DNA from: Clostridia bacterium
GTDB taxonomy: Bacteria > Bacillota > Clostridia > Oscillospirales > Acutalibacteraceae
Assembly (NCBI GenBank): GCA_017621885.1
Contig: JAGASD010000034.1
Span: 1 to 42,504, forward strand
Length of the DNA: 42,504 nucleotides
Direction of reading: 5' to 3'
The notes beneath the pieces are model-generated. The model saw only the letters and a list, made by a program, of their open reading frames with translations, had not been told where the DNA came from and did no database searches. The translations under genes were made by a program, and so were the position numbers. Below are positions 1-6,506 of this stretch, piece by piece (positions within the stretch are counted from its first letter, which is position 1; each line of letters starts with the position of its first letter).

Positions 1-45
1 CAACCTGTCTATATTGAATATTTGTATTGTTTTTCATAATATCAT

Positions 46-324
46 TTAACCTTTCGTATTCTTAACAAATGTGTCGTATGTAAATCTTGCCCCAAGCCTG
101 AAGCCTGATATAAAGCTATCAGCATTACTTGATGTTGAAAATTCAATGTAAGCACTGACATAGTTTTGGAACGGCTCCTTATCCTCTCCGGTAAGTTTTG
201 CTGTGAGCTGTTCTTCTTTCTCTGCAAGATTACTCAGTTTCTTCTTGAGTTTAGGTGTTAATTCGGAATTGACCTCTTGCGGCTCAATGTTACCGTAATA
301 AAAGTCTTCAATAAATGTTAACAT
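46..324 (-). CDS. DUF6809-like small protein
   Basis: A 92-residue soluble protein of unknown function. The N-terminus (LTFIEDFYYGNI) and the C-terminal stretch FISGFRLGARF, separated by a Lys/Glu-rich helical middle (about residues 22-50), match the pattern I know from DUF6809 proteins of Firmicutes mobile regions: a short FYxGNI motif, then a helical part, then a GFRLGAR motif. The start is set by an AGGAG sequence eight bases upstream of the ATG on the minus strand. There is no signal peptide or membrane segment. It sits alone at the window edge in an accessory strip. A role in mobile-element biology is only a guess from where such genes usually occur. Confidence 0.7.
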   Translation of the reverse strand: MLTFIEDFYYGNIEPQEVNSELTPKLKKKLSNLAEKEEQLTAKLTGEDKEPFQNYVSAYIEFSTSSNADSFISGFRLGARFTYDTFVKNTKG

Positions 325-432
325 TATTTCATCTCCTCATTTATACTATGAAGAGGTCTTTTGGTATGAAAAGAATGTGTATGATGGTGCCGTGAAAAAT
401 CTGTTTTAGGTAATCCGTTATAATAATTCATA

Positions 433-473
433 CCAAACAAAAAGACTTGCTACGGCAAGTCTTTTTTGTTTGG
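433..473. terminator. Strong bidirectional hairpin terminator
   Basis: Arms CCAAACAAAAAGACTTGC (433-450) and its complement (455-473) form a long stem around a TACG loop. A-rich and T-rich sides let it work on either strand. It lies upstream of the DUF6809-like gene and immediately before the hairpin array. Confidence 0.75.
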
Positions 474-477
474 TGGA

Positions 478-655
478 ATGAAGCGTTCCCTTACGGGAAC
501 ATTAAGCAGCCTTCGGCTATGAAGATGCTTACGCAATGAAGTGTGCTGTAGCACGATAAGGAACGCTTCGCTTCATACGAGCAAACGCGAGTGATTCATA
601 GGGCAAAAGCCCTGCCTCATATTTGCGAAGCAAATGCTTCATTTACAAGACGTAA
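478..655. repeat. Array of small hairpins with self-complementary linkers
   Basis: Short palindromes follow one another at 17-23-base steps: GTTCCC/GGGAAC (485-500), AGCC/GGCT (508-518), TGC/GCA (526-535), GTGC/GCAC (543-554), then GGGC/GCCC (601-612), ATTTGC/GCAAAT (621-635) and TTAC/GTAA (643-655). Two units around 561-593 are weak. In the first half they are separated by ATGAAG-type linkers (478, 501, 519, 536, 556). In the second half they are separated by CTTCAT-type linkers (571, 594, 615, 637), which are the exact or near complement. The whole element can therefore fold into one long ladder whose rungs are linkers and whose branches are hairpins. The last hairpin overlaps the -35 box of the downstream gene. 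Function unknown. Confidence 0.75.
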
Positions 656-670
656 GGTTTATGGTATACT
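642..670 (+). promoter_or_regulatory. Promoter of the four-helix-bundle gene
   Basis: TTTACA (642-647), a 17-base spacer and TATACT (665-670) with an upstream TGn form a sigma-A promoter with extended -10. The -35 box lies inside the terminal hairpin (643-655) of the array, so cruciform extrusion or protein binding there could affect transcription (inference). Confidence 0.6.
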
Positions 671-692
671 AAACATGAAAGCAGGTGCTATT

Positions 693-1046
693 ATGCGTGA
701 TGATAAATTATCTGTTCAATCAATGGACTTTGCCGTTTTAATAATAAATTTAGTCAAAGAACTCAAGCTCAAAAAAGAAAACATTATTTCTAATCAAATC
801 GGCAGAAGCGGTACTTCCATTGGTGCAAATATTCGCGAAGCACAATATGCTCATGGAAAAGCAGACTTTATTTCAAAGCTTCAAATTGCTCTTAAAGAAG
901 CCAATGAAACAGGTTATTGGCTTGAACTTTTATATAAAACAAACTATATTGATAGAATTGCCTATAATAATCTTAATTCTACTTGTACAAGTATTAGGGT
1001 AATGCTGATATCTTCAATCAACACCGCAAAGGAGCACAGCAAATGA
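693..1046 (+). CDS. Four-helix-bundle protein (TIGR02436 / S23-Avd-like)
   Basis: A 117-residue all-helical protein. The motifs FAVLIINLVKELK, IGRSGTSIGANIREAQ and EANETGYWLELLYK are hallmarks of the family that includes the 23S rRNA intervening-sequence protein and the Avd accessory protein of diversity-generating retroelements. The family forms pentameric basic rings that bind nucleic acid. No reverse transcriptase and no 23S rRNA gene lie nearby, so this is a stand-alone member with unknown target. The start at 693 is chosen because AGGTG lies five bases upstream; an in-frame start at 591 would fall inside the hairpin array. Its stop overlaps the next gene's start (ATGA), implying translational coupling. 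Association with the upstream hairpin array suggests the array could be its ligand (inference). Confidence 0.85.
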   Translation: MRDDKLSVQSMDFAVLIINLVKELKLKKENIISNQIGRSGTSIGANIREAQYAHGKADFISKLQIALKEANETGYWLELLYKTNYIDRIAYNNLNSTCTSIRVMLISSINTAKEHSK

Positions 1047-1438
1047 GTATTGCTAAACTGATATACGAAGATAATTATTTAATAATTAAAAACTTTACGT
1101 TTCACCAAAATGACATTTATTATAACACTTCATTTGATTTGAAAATACGTTCAGGCTCTTTTAGTGGTGTTGCTCCTTGCGAATACGATATAGAAGAATT
1201 TCGAAGGTTTGTTCGGGAACTTTTAGAAATGTACAATTTTAATAAGCAAATTGTAATGTTGAATGATATATGTTATGGCAGTAATGTGAAATTTGAAGCA
1301 GATAAAACCGGTCATATAAATGTTTCCGGAGAAATTTTCGGCAAAGCAATGGAACATAGTTTAAAATTTTCTTTTATGGTTGATCAATCTGTTTTAAACC
1401 AATTCATCTCAGAATTGCAAGATATAATTGATATGTAA
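1043..1438 (+). CDS. WapI-family-like immunity protein
   Basis: A 131-residue soluble protein, alternating beta strands with a short helix. The pattern CEYDIEEFRRFVRELLEMY, then GSNVKFEADKTGHINVSGEIFG, then LKFSFMVDQSVLNQFISEL resembles WapI-family/DUF6228-type immunity proteins (strand-rich, ending in a D-Q-x-x-L helix). Such proteins neutralise contact-dependent or polymorphic toxins, but no toxin gene is visible here, so it is either an orphan or a reused fold. It starts inside the stop codon of the four-helix-bundle gene (ATGA overlap), so the two are probably co-translated. Function assignment is tentative. Confidence 0.6.
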   Translation: MSIAKLIYEDNYLIIKNFTFHQNDIYYNTSFDLKIRSGSFSGVAPCEYDIEEFRRFVRELLEMYNFNKQIVMLNDICYGSNVKFEADKTGHINVSGEIFGKAMEHSLKFSFMVDQSVLNQFISELQDIIDM

Positions 1439-1459
1439 ATTGTCGTAAAAGTCAAGAAA

Positions 1460-1493
1460 AGCAGATATCCAAAAGGGTGTCTGTTTTTCTTTT
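1460..1493 (+). terminator. Hairpin terminator, repeat copy 1
   Basis: Arms AGCAGATATCC (1460-1470) and GGGTGTCTGTT (1475-1485) around AAAA, followed by a T-rich tail. It ends the four-helix-bundle/WapI transcript. It is the most diverged of three copies of the same hairpin in the first 4.8 kb. Confidence 0.7.
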
Positions 1494-1510
1494 GTTTGAA
1501 TAGTGAATAT

Positions 1511-1586
1511 GATGGATTCGAACCACCGAAGTAAAAACAATGGGCAGATTTAGTGCTTTTTTATCGCTAAGTCTGCCGCCCTTTTT
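1511..1586 (-). pseudogene. Fragment resembling the 3' half of tRNA-Tyr; also a terminator-like hairpin
   Basis: Read on the minus strand, 1527-1511 is a complete T-arm (stem GGTGG / CCATC around TTCGAAT). It is preceded by a variable-region-like stretch ending ACTTCGGT, and before that by GGCAGACT...TAAATCTGCC, which matches a tRNA-Tyr anticodon arm (GCAGACTGTAAATCTGC) but with about 17 extra bases where the anticodon would be. No D-arm or acceptor stem is visible, so it cannot be a working tRNA. On the plus strand the same bases make a stem GGGCAGATTTAG / CTAAGTCTGCC followed by CCCTTTTTATT, a plausible terminator. It could be an integration scar, since elements often carry tRNA 3' pieces, or a coincidence in a terminator. 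Confidence 0.45.
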
Positions 1587-1858
1587 ATTATTGCAATATA
1601 ACTCTTCAAGATATTGTGGTATAATCAGTTCGATAAATAAGAATTTGTGAAGCTACCAGTTGTCAGTCTCCAGCTACCAGCATTGGAACAACAGCTTTAT
1701 TCTTCTTAATTTGTTTAAACAAAACTAAAAGTATTTAGAACGACTCAATTTCTGTTTCGAAAACCGGCATCTGGCGACTGGTGACCGGCGACTATTTAAT
1801 TTTATTTATACAAATTCCAATTTATCGAACTGATATTATTTTTGAAAGAGGTGCTGCT
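1587..1858. other. Intergenic stretch with imperfect inverted repeats
   Basis: No gene is supported. Two related GC-richer tracts, 1651-1681 (ACCAG and CCAG motifs) and 1766-1793 (CTGGCGACTGGTGACC-like), are imperfect reverse complements. They flank an AT-rich middle with the 14-base palindrome TTTGTTTAAACAAA (1710-1723). It could be a small decayed MITE-like element, but no clear target-site duplication was seen. Confidence 0.35.
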
Positions 1859-2734
1859 ATGCGAAAATTCATATTAGGAACGGATTGGTGGGACGATTGT
1901 GACGATGCTGTGGCAATTCGTTTGTTAACGCGTGCACACAAGGCAAAGGAAATTAACCTGCTTGGCATAATTATAAATGCGTGTATGGAGCACAGCGTTA
2001 CCTCGCTTGAAGGTTTTCTTAACTCGGATGAGGTTTATGACATTCCTATCGCAATAGACCTTGATGCAACTGATTTTGGCGGGGATCCGCCTTATCAGAA
2101 ACGTCTTTCGTTGTTTGCGAAAAAGTATTACAGCAATGCCGATGCAGAAGATGCCGTAAAGCTTTAAGTTCTTGCAAACACGGATTCCCGAATTGAGTTG
2201 ATTGAAATAGGATATCCGCAGGCTTTAACTGCACTATTGCAAAGCAAACCGGACGATATAAGCGAACTTGACGGTGTTGAGCTTTTAAAAAACAAAGTCT
2301 CAAAAATATGGATGATGGCAGGGAAATGGGATAAAAAACCAAATATAGAAAACAACTTTGCCCGAAATGAACGCTCAAGAGTGGCTGCAAACATATTTTG
2401 TGATATTTGCCCCGTTCCCATAACCTTTCTCGGATGGGAAGCGGGAGAAAGTGTCATCACCGGTGGTAATTTAGATAAAAACGATCCGCTTTATCTTGTA
2501 CTTTGTGATCACGGGTCTTCTGACGGCCGTTCCTCGTGGGACCCCATGCTGTGTTTGTTGGCGTTAATAGGCGATGAAGAAAAAGCGGGATACTCCGTTG
2601 TTCGTGGGAAAGGCAGTGTTGATGCTGCAACAGGTGAAAATTGTTTTATTTCCAATCCGAACGGGTTACATTCCTATGTTGTAAAAGAAAAAGAAGATTC
2701 ATATTACGCCGATGCTATAAATAAATTGATATAA
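1859..2734 (+). pseudogene. Nucleoside hydrolase-like gene with one in-frame TAA stop
   Basis: Begins at ATG 1859 with AGAGGTG six bases upstream. The N-terminus GTDWWDDCDDAVAIRLL is a variant of the DxDxGxDDAxA calcium-binding motif of inosine-uridine nucleoside hydrolases, which split the N-glycosidic bond of nucleosides. After residue 102 the frame hits TAA (2165-2167) and then continues, in the same frame with no shift, through another 189 codons (VLANTDSRIELIEIGYPQAL...). The second part carries GRSSWDPMLCLLAL, equivalent to the family's C-terminal HDPxA motif with Trp in place of His. Total length of about 291 residues is near the family norm. One base change to TAA explains the break. 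Recent inactivation, sequencing error or ochre read-through are all possible; the rest of the frame is undamaged. Confidence 0.8.
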
Positions 2735-2771
2735 GCAACCGGCAGCTAAATGGTTCGTAACAGCAAAAAAG

Positions 2772-2804
2772 AGCAGACATCCAAAAGGGTGTCTGCTTTG
2801 TTTT
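2772..2804 (+). terminator. Hairpin terminator, repeat copy 2
   Basis: Arms AGCAGACATCC (2772-2782) and GGGTGTCTGCT (2787-2797) around AAAA, followed by TTGTTTTG. It lies after the broken nucleoside hydrolase gene. The 26-base stem-loop is identical to copy 3 at 4759-4784. Confidence 0.75.
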
Positions 2805-2920
2805 GTATCATTCATAAAAAATGGATTTTATAATTAATTGTGTTTTATATAAATGAATCAATTATTGATAATCAAGAATACGTATCAGTATGCGGTAACA
2901 CAAAAACTTGCATTTTGCTA

Positions 2921-2958
2921 TTGATGTTTTGTTGAAAAAAGTGTATACTATTTTCAAC
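2921..2958 (+). promoter_or_regulatory. Promoter and operator-like inverted repeat of the toxin-antitoxin pair
   Basis: TTGATG (2921-2926), a 17-base spacer and TATACT (2944-2949) form the promoter. A perfect inverted repeat, GTTGAAAA (2931-2938) and TTTTCAAC (2951-2958), separated by 12 bases, encloses the -10 box. AbiEi-type antitoxins are known to repress their own promoter through inverted repeats, so this is the likely autoregulatory operator (inference from position and symmetry). Confidence 0.65.
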
Positions 2959-2969
2959 GAGGTGAGTTT

Positions 2970-3578
2970 ATGGAACGACCTGCTATTTTATCACAAATAA
3001 AAAATGATATTCAAAGTGCAGAGGTTGGTACAGTTTTTGTACCGATTGATTTTGTTCTGCTTACAGATAAAAAAACCGCAAGCGTATGTTTGACACGTTT
3101 AGAATCCGAAAACATTGTTAAAAAAGTAATGCGTGGTGTTTACTACAAACCCGAGTACAATGATTTTCTCGGTGAGTTTGTTGCACCGGAGCCTGATGCA
3201 GTTGCTCGTGCACTCGCCCGCAACTTCGGTTGGACTATCGTTCCCTGCGGAGATACTGCATTAAATCTGCTTGGGCTTTCAACACAGATTCCTGCCGCTT
3301 GGGTCTATGTTAGTGACGGCACATATAAAGAATACACCTACGAGCAGACTGCAATAAAATTCAAAAGGACAACAAACAAGGAAATATCCAAGCTCTCATA
3401 CAAAACCGCACTTGTGGTACAAGCTCTGAAGGCTCTCGGTAAAGATAATGTTGACGATGCGATTTTAACAAAACTCAAAAACAATCTTACTGACAGTGAA
3501 AAGCAGGCGCTTCTCACCGAAGCAAAAGCGGTCACTTCTTGGATATATGAGTATATCAAACTGATTTGCAGGAGTTAA
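2970..3578 (+). CDS. AbiEi-like antitoxin / DUF6088 regulator
   Basis: A 202-residue soluble protein, antitoxin half of a type IV-like AbiE pair. The N-terminal ~65 residues (FVPIDFVLLTDKKTASVCLTRLE, then GVYYKP) look like the winged-helix domain of DUF6088/AbiEi proteins, which binds DNA and represses the operon. The C-terminal part is the helical antitoxin domain. The start is preceded by GAGGTG, and a promoter with a symmetric operator lies just upstream. Its 3' end contains the AGGAG ribosome site for the toxin gene, which starts three bases after its stop, so the two are surely co-expressed. AbiE systems act in phage abortive infection and plasmid stability; activity of this one is not shown by sequence. 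Confidence 0.85.
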   Translation: MERPAILSQIKNDIQSAEVGTVFVPIDFVLLTDKKTASVCLTRLESENIVKKVMRGVYYKPEYNDFLGEFVAPEPDAVARALARNFGWTIVPCGDTALNLLGLSTQIPAAWVYVSDGTYKEYTYEQTAIKFKRTTNKEISKLSYKTALVVQALKALGKDNVDDAILTKLKNNLTDSEKQALLTEAKAVTSWIYEYIKLICRS

Positions 3579-3581
3579 ATT

Positions 3582-4586
3582 ATGCGTAACATTGCTACTA
3601 TAAATGAAAAAGACCGCAAGGCTCTGTTTCAGAACACTGCGGCTAAAATGGGTCTTACAAATGCAATTATTGAAAAGGATTTTTGGGTGTGCTTTATGCT
3701 CGATTATCTTTTTCACCGCTCAGAGTGGAAAGATAACATTGCCTTCAAGGGTGGTACAAGTCTTTCAAAATCCTACGGTCTGATTGAGCGTTTTTCCGAA
3801 GATATTGACCTTATTCTTGATTGGCGAGTAATCGGTTTTGAACTCAACGAGCCTTGGGAAGAACGCAGCAACACAAAGCAGGATATTTTTAATAAAGAGG
3901 CAAATCGCCGCACAGAAGAATTTTTGAGAAACACTTTTATGCCGGCAATTATTGAAGATTTGCAGAAAGAGCTCAGCATATCGGTTAATTGCTACATAGA
4001 TGAAACTGACCCGCAGACAGTAGTTTTCGCATACAACCGAAGCTTTGAGGATAACTCAATTCTTCCTGTAATCCGTCTTGAAATAGGTGCTCTCGCTGCT
4101 TGGACACCTGCCGAAGAAAGACCTATTACACCTTATGCCGCTGTTCAGTATCCGAAGGTTTTTACTCAGCCGACAACGGATGTCCTGACCGTTCTTCCGA
4201 AACGAACATTTTGGGAAAAGGTTACAATTCTTCACCGTGAGGCATTCCGCCCTGAAGATAAAGCTTTCCCGTCAAGATACTCCCGTCATTATTATGATTT
4301 GTACTGTATGATGAATTCACCCGTTAAGGATGAAGCACTTGCCGATATTGAACTGCTTAACAAGGTAGTACAGTTTAAAGAAAAGTTTTACCGTTGCCCT
4401 TGGGCAAGATATGACGAGGCAAAAGTCGGTACACTTCGCTTAATGCCACCAGAAAGGAATCTTCAGGCTCTTAAAGACGACTACGAGCATATGCAGAATA
4501 TGATTTTCGGGGATAAACCTGAGTTTGAGGTTATTCTTAAAGGTATTGAGCAGTTGGAAAAAGAGATTAACACAGTTATTGCGTAA
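3582..4586 (+). CDS. AbiEii/AbiGii-family nucleotidyltransferase toxin
   Basis: A 334-residue cytoplasmic nucleotidyltransferase-fold protein. The catalytic signature is intact: GGTSLSK at residues 57-63, then SEDIDL with D74 and D76 as the metal-binding acidic pair. Further family motifs include the C-terminal RYSRHYYDLYCM block, typical of AbiEii toxins. Members transfer nucleotides (reported onto tRNA acceptor ends in related toxins) and stop growth unless held by the antitoxin. The gene follows its antitoxin by three bases, with AGGAG eight bases upstream of ATG. Length is in the usual range (about 290-340), and no damage is visible, so the module is probably functional. Confidence 0.9.
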   Translation: MRNIATINEKDRKALFQNTAAKMGLTNAIIEKDFWVCFMLDYLFHRSEWKDNIAFKGGTSLSKSYGLIERFSEDIDLILDWRVIGFELNEPWEERSNTKQDIFNKEANRRTEEFLRNTFMPAIIEDLQKELSISVNCYIDETDPQTVVFAYNRSFEDNSILPVIRLEIGALAAWTPAEERPITPYAAVQYPKVFTQPTTDVLTVLPKRTFWEKVTILHREAFRPEDKAFPSRYSRHYYDLYCMMNSPVKDEALADIELLNKVVQFKEKFYRCPWARYDEAKVGTLRLMPPERNLQALKDDYEHMQNMIFGDKPEFEVILKGIEQLEKEINTVIA

Positions 4587-4599
4587 ACGGAGGATAAAT

Positions 4600-4689
4600 A
4601 TGAATAGAATTGATATTATTAATAAAATAGGTGACAAATATCATATAGGAAATACAGAAACAGGTGAATTTAGTTACATAGTTTTGTAG
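4600..4689 (+). CDS. 29-residue orphan frame after the toxin
   Basis: A short frame (starts MNRIDIINKIGDKYHIG, ends FSYIVL) with an excellent ribosome site (GGAGG, six bases before ATG), 13 bases after the toxin stop. No recognisable domain. It could be a genuine micro-protein in the operon, or the surviving 5' end of a third gene cut away by the neighbouring terminator hairpins. I favour a remnant, but the strong ribosome site argues that it is translated. Confidence 0.4.
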   Translation: MNRIDIINKIGDKYHIGNTETGEFSYIVL

Positions 4690-4723
4690 TTGAAAAATAA
4701 TGCAGTATACATAAATGAAACAA

Positions 4724-4747
4724 GGCAGAGAGCTTTTGCTCTCTGCC
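4724..4747. terminator. Perfect 10-bp hairpin
   Basis: GGCAGAGAGC (4724-4733), TTTT loop, GCTCTCTGCC (4738-4747). It lacks a T tail on the plus strand and sits twelve bases before the next hairpin, so the two form a tandem stop between convergent genes. Confidence 0.6.
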
Positions 4748-4758
4748 CCGTACAAAAG

Positions 4759-4792
4759 AGCAGACATCCAAAAGGGTGTCTGCTTTTCCTTT
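4759..4792. terminator. Hairpin terminator, repeat copy 3
   Basis: Arms AGCAGACATCC (4759-4769) and GGGTGTCTGCT (4774-4784) around AAAA, then TTTCCTTTTC. The A-rich left flank (AAAAG) would serve the phosphohexomutase transcript coming from the other strand, so it is probably bidirectional. Confidence 0.75.
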
Positions 4793-6202
4793 TCATATAT
4801 TTAAAAAATCTTTAAAAGCTTTTATGTACGTTGTTGCTTTTTCTTTGTCGGCTGCCTCTGCAAAAATTCTGAGAAGAGGTTCCGTGCCTGAAAATCTGCA
4901 GATGACAAAGCTTCCGTCCTTGAAATAAATCTTACATCCGTCTTCGTAATTTACTCTTTCAATTTCTGTATCAAATAAGGGTAATTTTTTATCTTCAAAA
5001 ACAATTTTTTCAATTACGGGTTTGTAGCAAGGTTCAAAATGCAGATTATCCTCAATCATCTCATAATGGCCGAATTCTGCTTCAAGCTCATCCATTATTT
5101 CTGCAGGGCTTTTGCCGATTACGCTGACCATTTCTGCAAAAAGTGACGCGGCATAAACGGAGTCCTTGCCGTGAATATGTCCCCTAACTGTAAGACCGCC
5201 TGAGCTTTCACCGCCGAGAACTGCGTCAACCTCATCAATTTTCGATGAAATATATTTAAAGCCTACGGGCACCTCATAGCATTTTTCTCCGAAGCTTTCC
5301 GCAATTTTGTCAAGCATATGAGTTGTTGCAAGATTCCTTACAACTCCGCCTTTCCAGCCCTTGAATTTCACAAGGTAGTAATAAAGCATACAGAGAATTT
5401 CATTTGCATTGATGTATCTGCCTGTTTTGTCAATAACGCCGAGTCTGTCTCCGTCTCCGTCCATTGCAATGCCGAGGTCATATGCATCTTTTACAACTGT
5501 ATGACGCAGCTTGATAAGAGTTTCCTCTGTAGGGGCAGGCATTCTTCCGCCGAAATAAGCATCCTTATTATCGTTTATTGCATCAATTGTACAACGTGCC
5601 GTATAGAAAATAACATTCAACGGATATGCACCCGAACCGTGCATTGTGTCAAAAAGCACACGAAGGCCTCTTTCTCTCAGGGCATTCATATCAAGCAGGC
5701 CGATAATATCATCAAGAAAATCATTAAAAGGATTTTTTCTGTAAATAATCTTACCTGTTGCCACCGCTTTATCAAAATCCATAAAAGAAACTTCGCTTGT
5801 CTCTTCAATAAGCTTTTCAAGCTTCTCGGTTGTTTCAAGGGGCGCATCCCTGCCCTCATCCACAATAAGCTTGATACCATTGTAATTTGCGGGGTTGTGA
5901 CTTGCGGTGATTTCTATACCGTAATGAAGCTTTTGCTTCATAACCGTATGCATAATGAGGGGGGTGGGTGCCGAACGGTTCAAAAACCAAACTTCCATTC
6001 CGCCCTCAGCCAGAGTTTCCGCTACCCATTTGGCTGCATTTTCTGAAAGGAAACGTCTGTCGTAACCGATAATAACAGGCTTATCCGTCTTATTTTCTGA
6101 CTTTGCAAGATTAAGAATACCTGCTGCTACAAGTCGGATATTAGCTTGCGTAAAATCCTCCCCGATAACGGCTCTCCATCCGCCTGTACCGAATTTAATC
6201 AT
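4793..6202 (-). CDS. Phosphohexomutase (phosphoglucomutase/phosphomannomutase family)
   Basis: A 469-residue cytoplasmic enzyme that moves a phosphate between C1 and C6 of a hexose phosphate, feeding nucleotide-sugar and polysaccharide synthesis. All four family loops are seen: the phosphoserine loop TASHNP (Ser about 101), the metal-binding DGDGDRLG, the sugar-binding GGESSGG, and the C-terminal phosphate-binding RFSGTEPLLR. The N-terminus KFGTGGWRA is standard. I start at ATG 6202, because AGGTG lies six bases upstream; a GTG nine bases further out has no spacing for a ribosome site. Glucose versus mannose preference cannot be told from the sequence. It is monocistronic, converging on the toxin-antitoxin region. 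Confidence 0.92.
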   Translation of the reverse strand: MIKFGTGGWRAVIGEDFTQANIRLVAAGILNLAKSENKTDKPVIIGYDRRFLSENAAKWVAETLAEGGMEVWFLNRSAPTPLIMHTVMKQKLHYGIEITASHNPANYNGIKLIVDEGRDAPLETTEKLEKLIEETSEVSFMDFDKAVATGKIIYRKNPFNDFLDDIIGLLDMNALRERGLRVLFDTMHGSGAYPLNVIFYTARCTIDAINDNKDAYFGGRMPAPTEETLIKLRHTVVKDAYDLGIAMDGDGDRLGVIDKTGRYINANEILCMLYYYLVKFKGWKGGVVRNLATTHMLDKIAESFGEKCYEVPVGFKYISSKIDEVDAVLGGESSGGLTVRGHIHGKDSVYAASLFAEMVSVIGKSPAEIMDELEAEFGHYEMIEDNLHFEPCYKPVIEKIVFEDKKLPLFDTEIERVNYEDGCKIYFKDGSFVICRFSGTEPLLRIFAEAADKEKATTYIKAFKDFLNI

Positions 6203-6236
6203 ATGTATCACCTGTGAATAAAATTTTTGAAATATT

Positions 6237-6265
6237 ATTTTAGCACAGTAACGCTGTTATATCAA
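6237..6265 (-). promoter_or_regulatory. Phosphohexomutase promoter
   Basis: On the minus strand TTGATA (6265-6260), a 17-base spacer and TAAAAT (6242-6237), placed 35 bases before the gene start. Confidence 0.55.
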
Positions 6266-6278
6266 GACGACATGAAAA

Positions 6279-6320
6279 TTTTTAAGCTTTCAGTACTGAA
6301 ATTTTTTAAGCTTTCAGTAC
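6279..6320. repeat. Direct repeat pair ending in TCAGTAC
   Basis: TTTTTAAGCTTTCAGTAC occurs at 6279-6296 and 6303-6320 (24-base period, identical over 18 bases). The first copy extends into the perfect 14-base palindrome TTTCAGTACTGAAA (6288-6301). It lies between the divergent phosphohexomutase and TetR promoters and has the look of regulator binding sites. Confidence 0.6.
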
Positions 6321-6423
6321 GTTGATTTGCCGGGAAAGTGAAGAAATAAAAATAACCAAATAACACAAGCGTTAAGTGCGAGAAGCTGAAGCATTTTTTG
6401 ACAAATTTTTAACGAAAAAGATA

Positions 6424-6469
6424 TTGACAAACGCTAGTACGTGTGCTAAACTGTGACTAGTACGTGTGC
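6424..6469 (+). promoter_or_regulatory. TetR-gene promoter with two operator-like direct repeats
   Basis: TTGACA (6424-6429), a 17-base spacer and TAAACT (6447-6452). The 13-base sequence CTAGTACGTGTGC appears at 6434-6446, filling the spacer, and again at 6457-6469, around the expected transcription start (23-base period, about two helix turns). A repressor bound there would block RNA polymerase, as expected for TetR autoregulation (inference). Confidence 0.7.
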
Positions 6470-6506
6470 AATATTTGGATAAAACGGAAATATCAGGATG
6501 GTGTTT

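Noticed and set aside
478-655. CRISPR array
   Set aside because: Spacing is only 17-23 bases, the palindromes differ from unit to unit, and there are no long identical repeats or cas genes.
693-1046. Diversity-generating retroelement accessory gene (Avd)
   Set aside because: The protein family fits, but no reverse transcriptase, template repeat or variable repeat is present in the window.
2165-2167. Programmed recoding (selenocysteine or pyrrolysine)
   Set aside because: The stop is TAA, which neither system uses, and no adjacent recoding hairpin is evident.
5318-6046. 242-codon open frame on the plus strand
   Set aside because: It lies wholly antisense inside the well-supported phosphohexomutase gene, is rich in Cys and His without any motif, and has no ribosome site.
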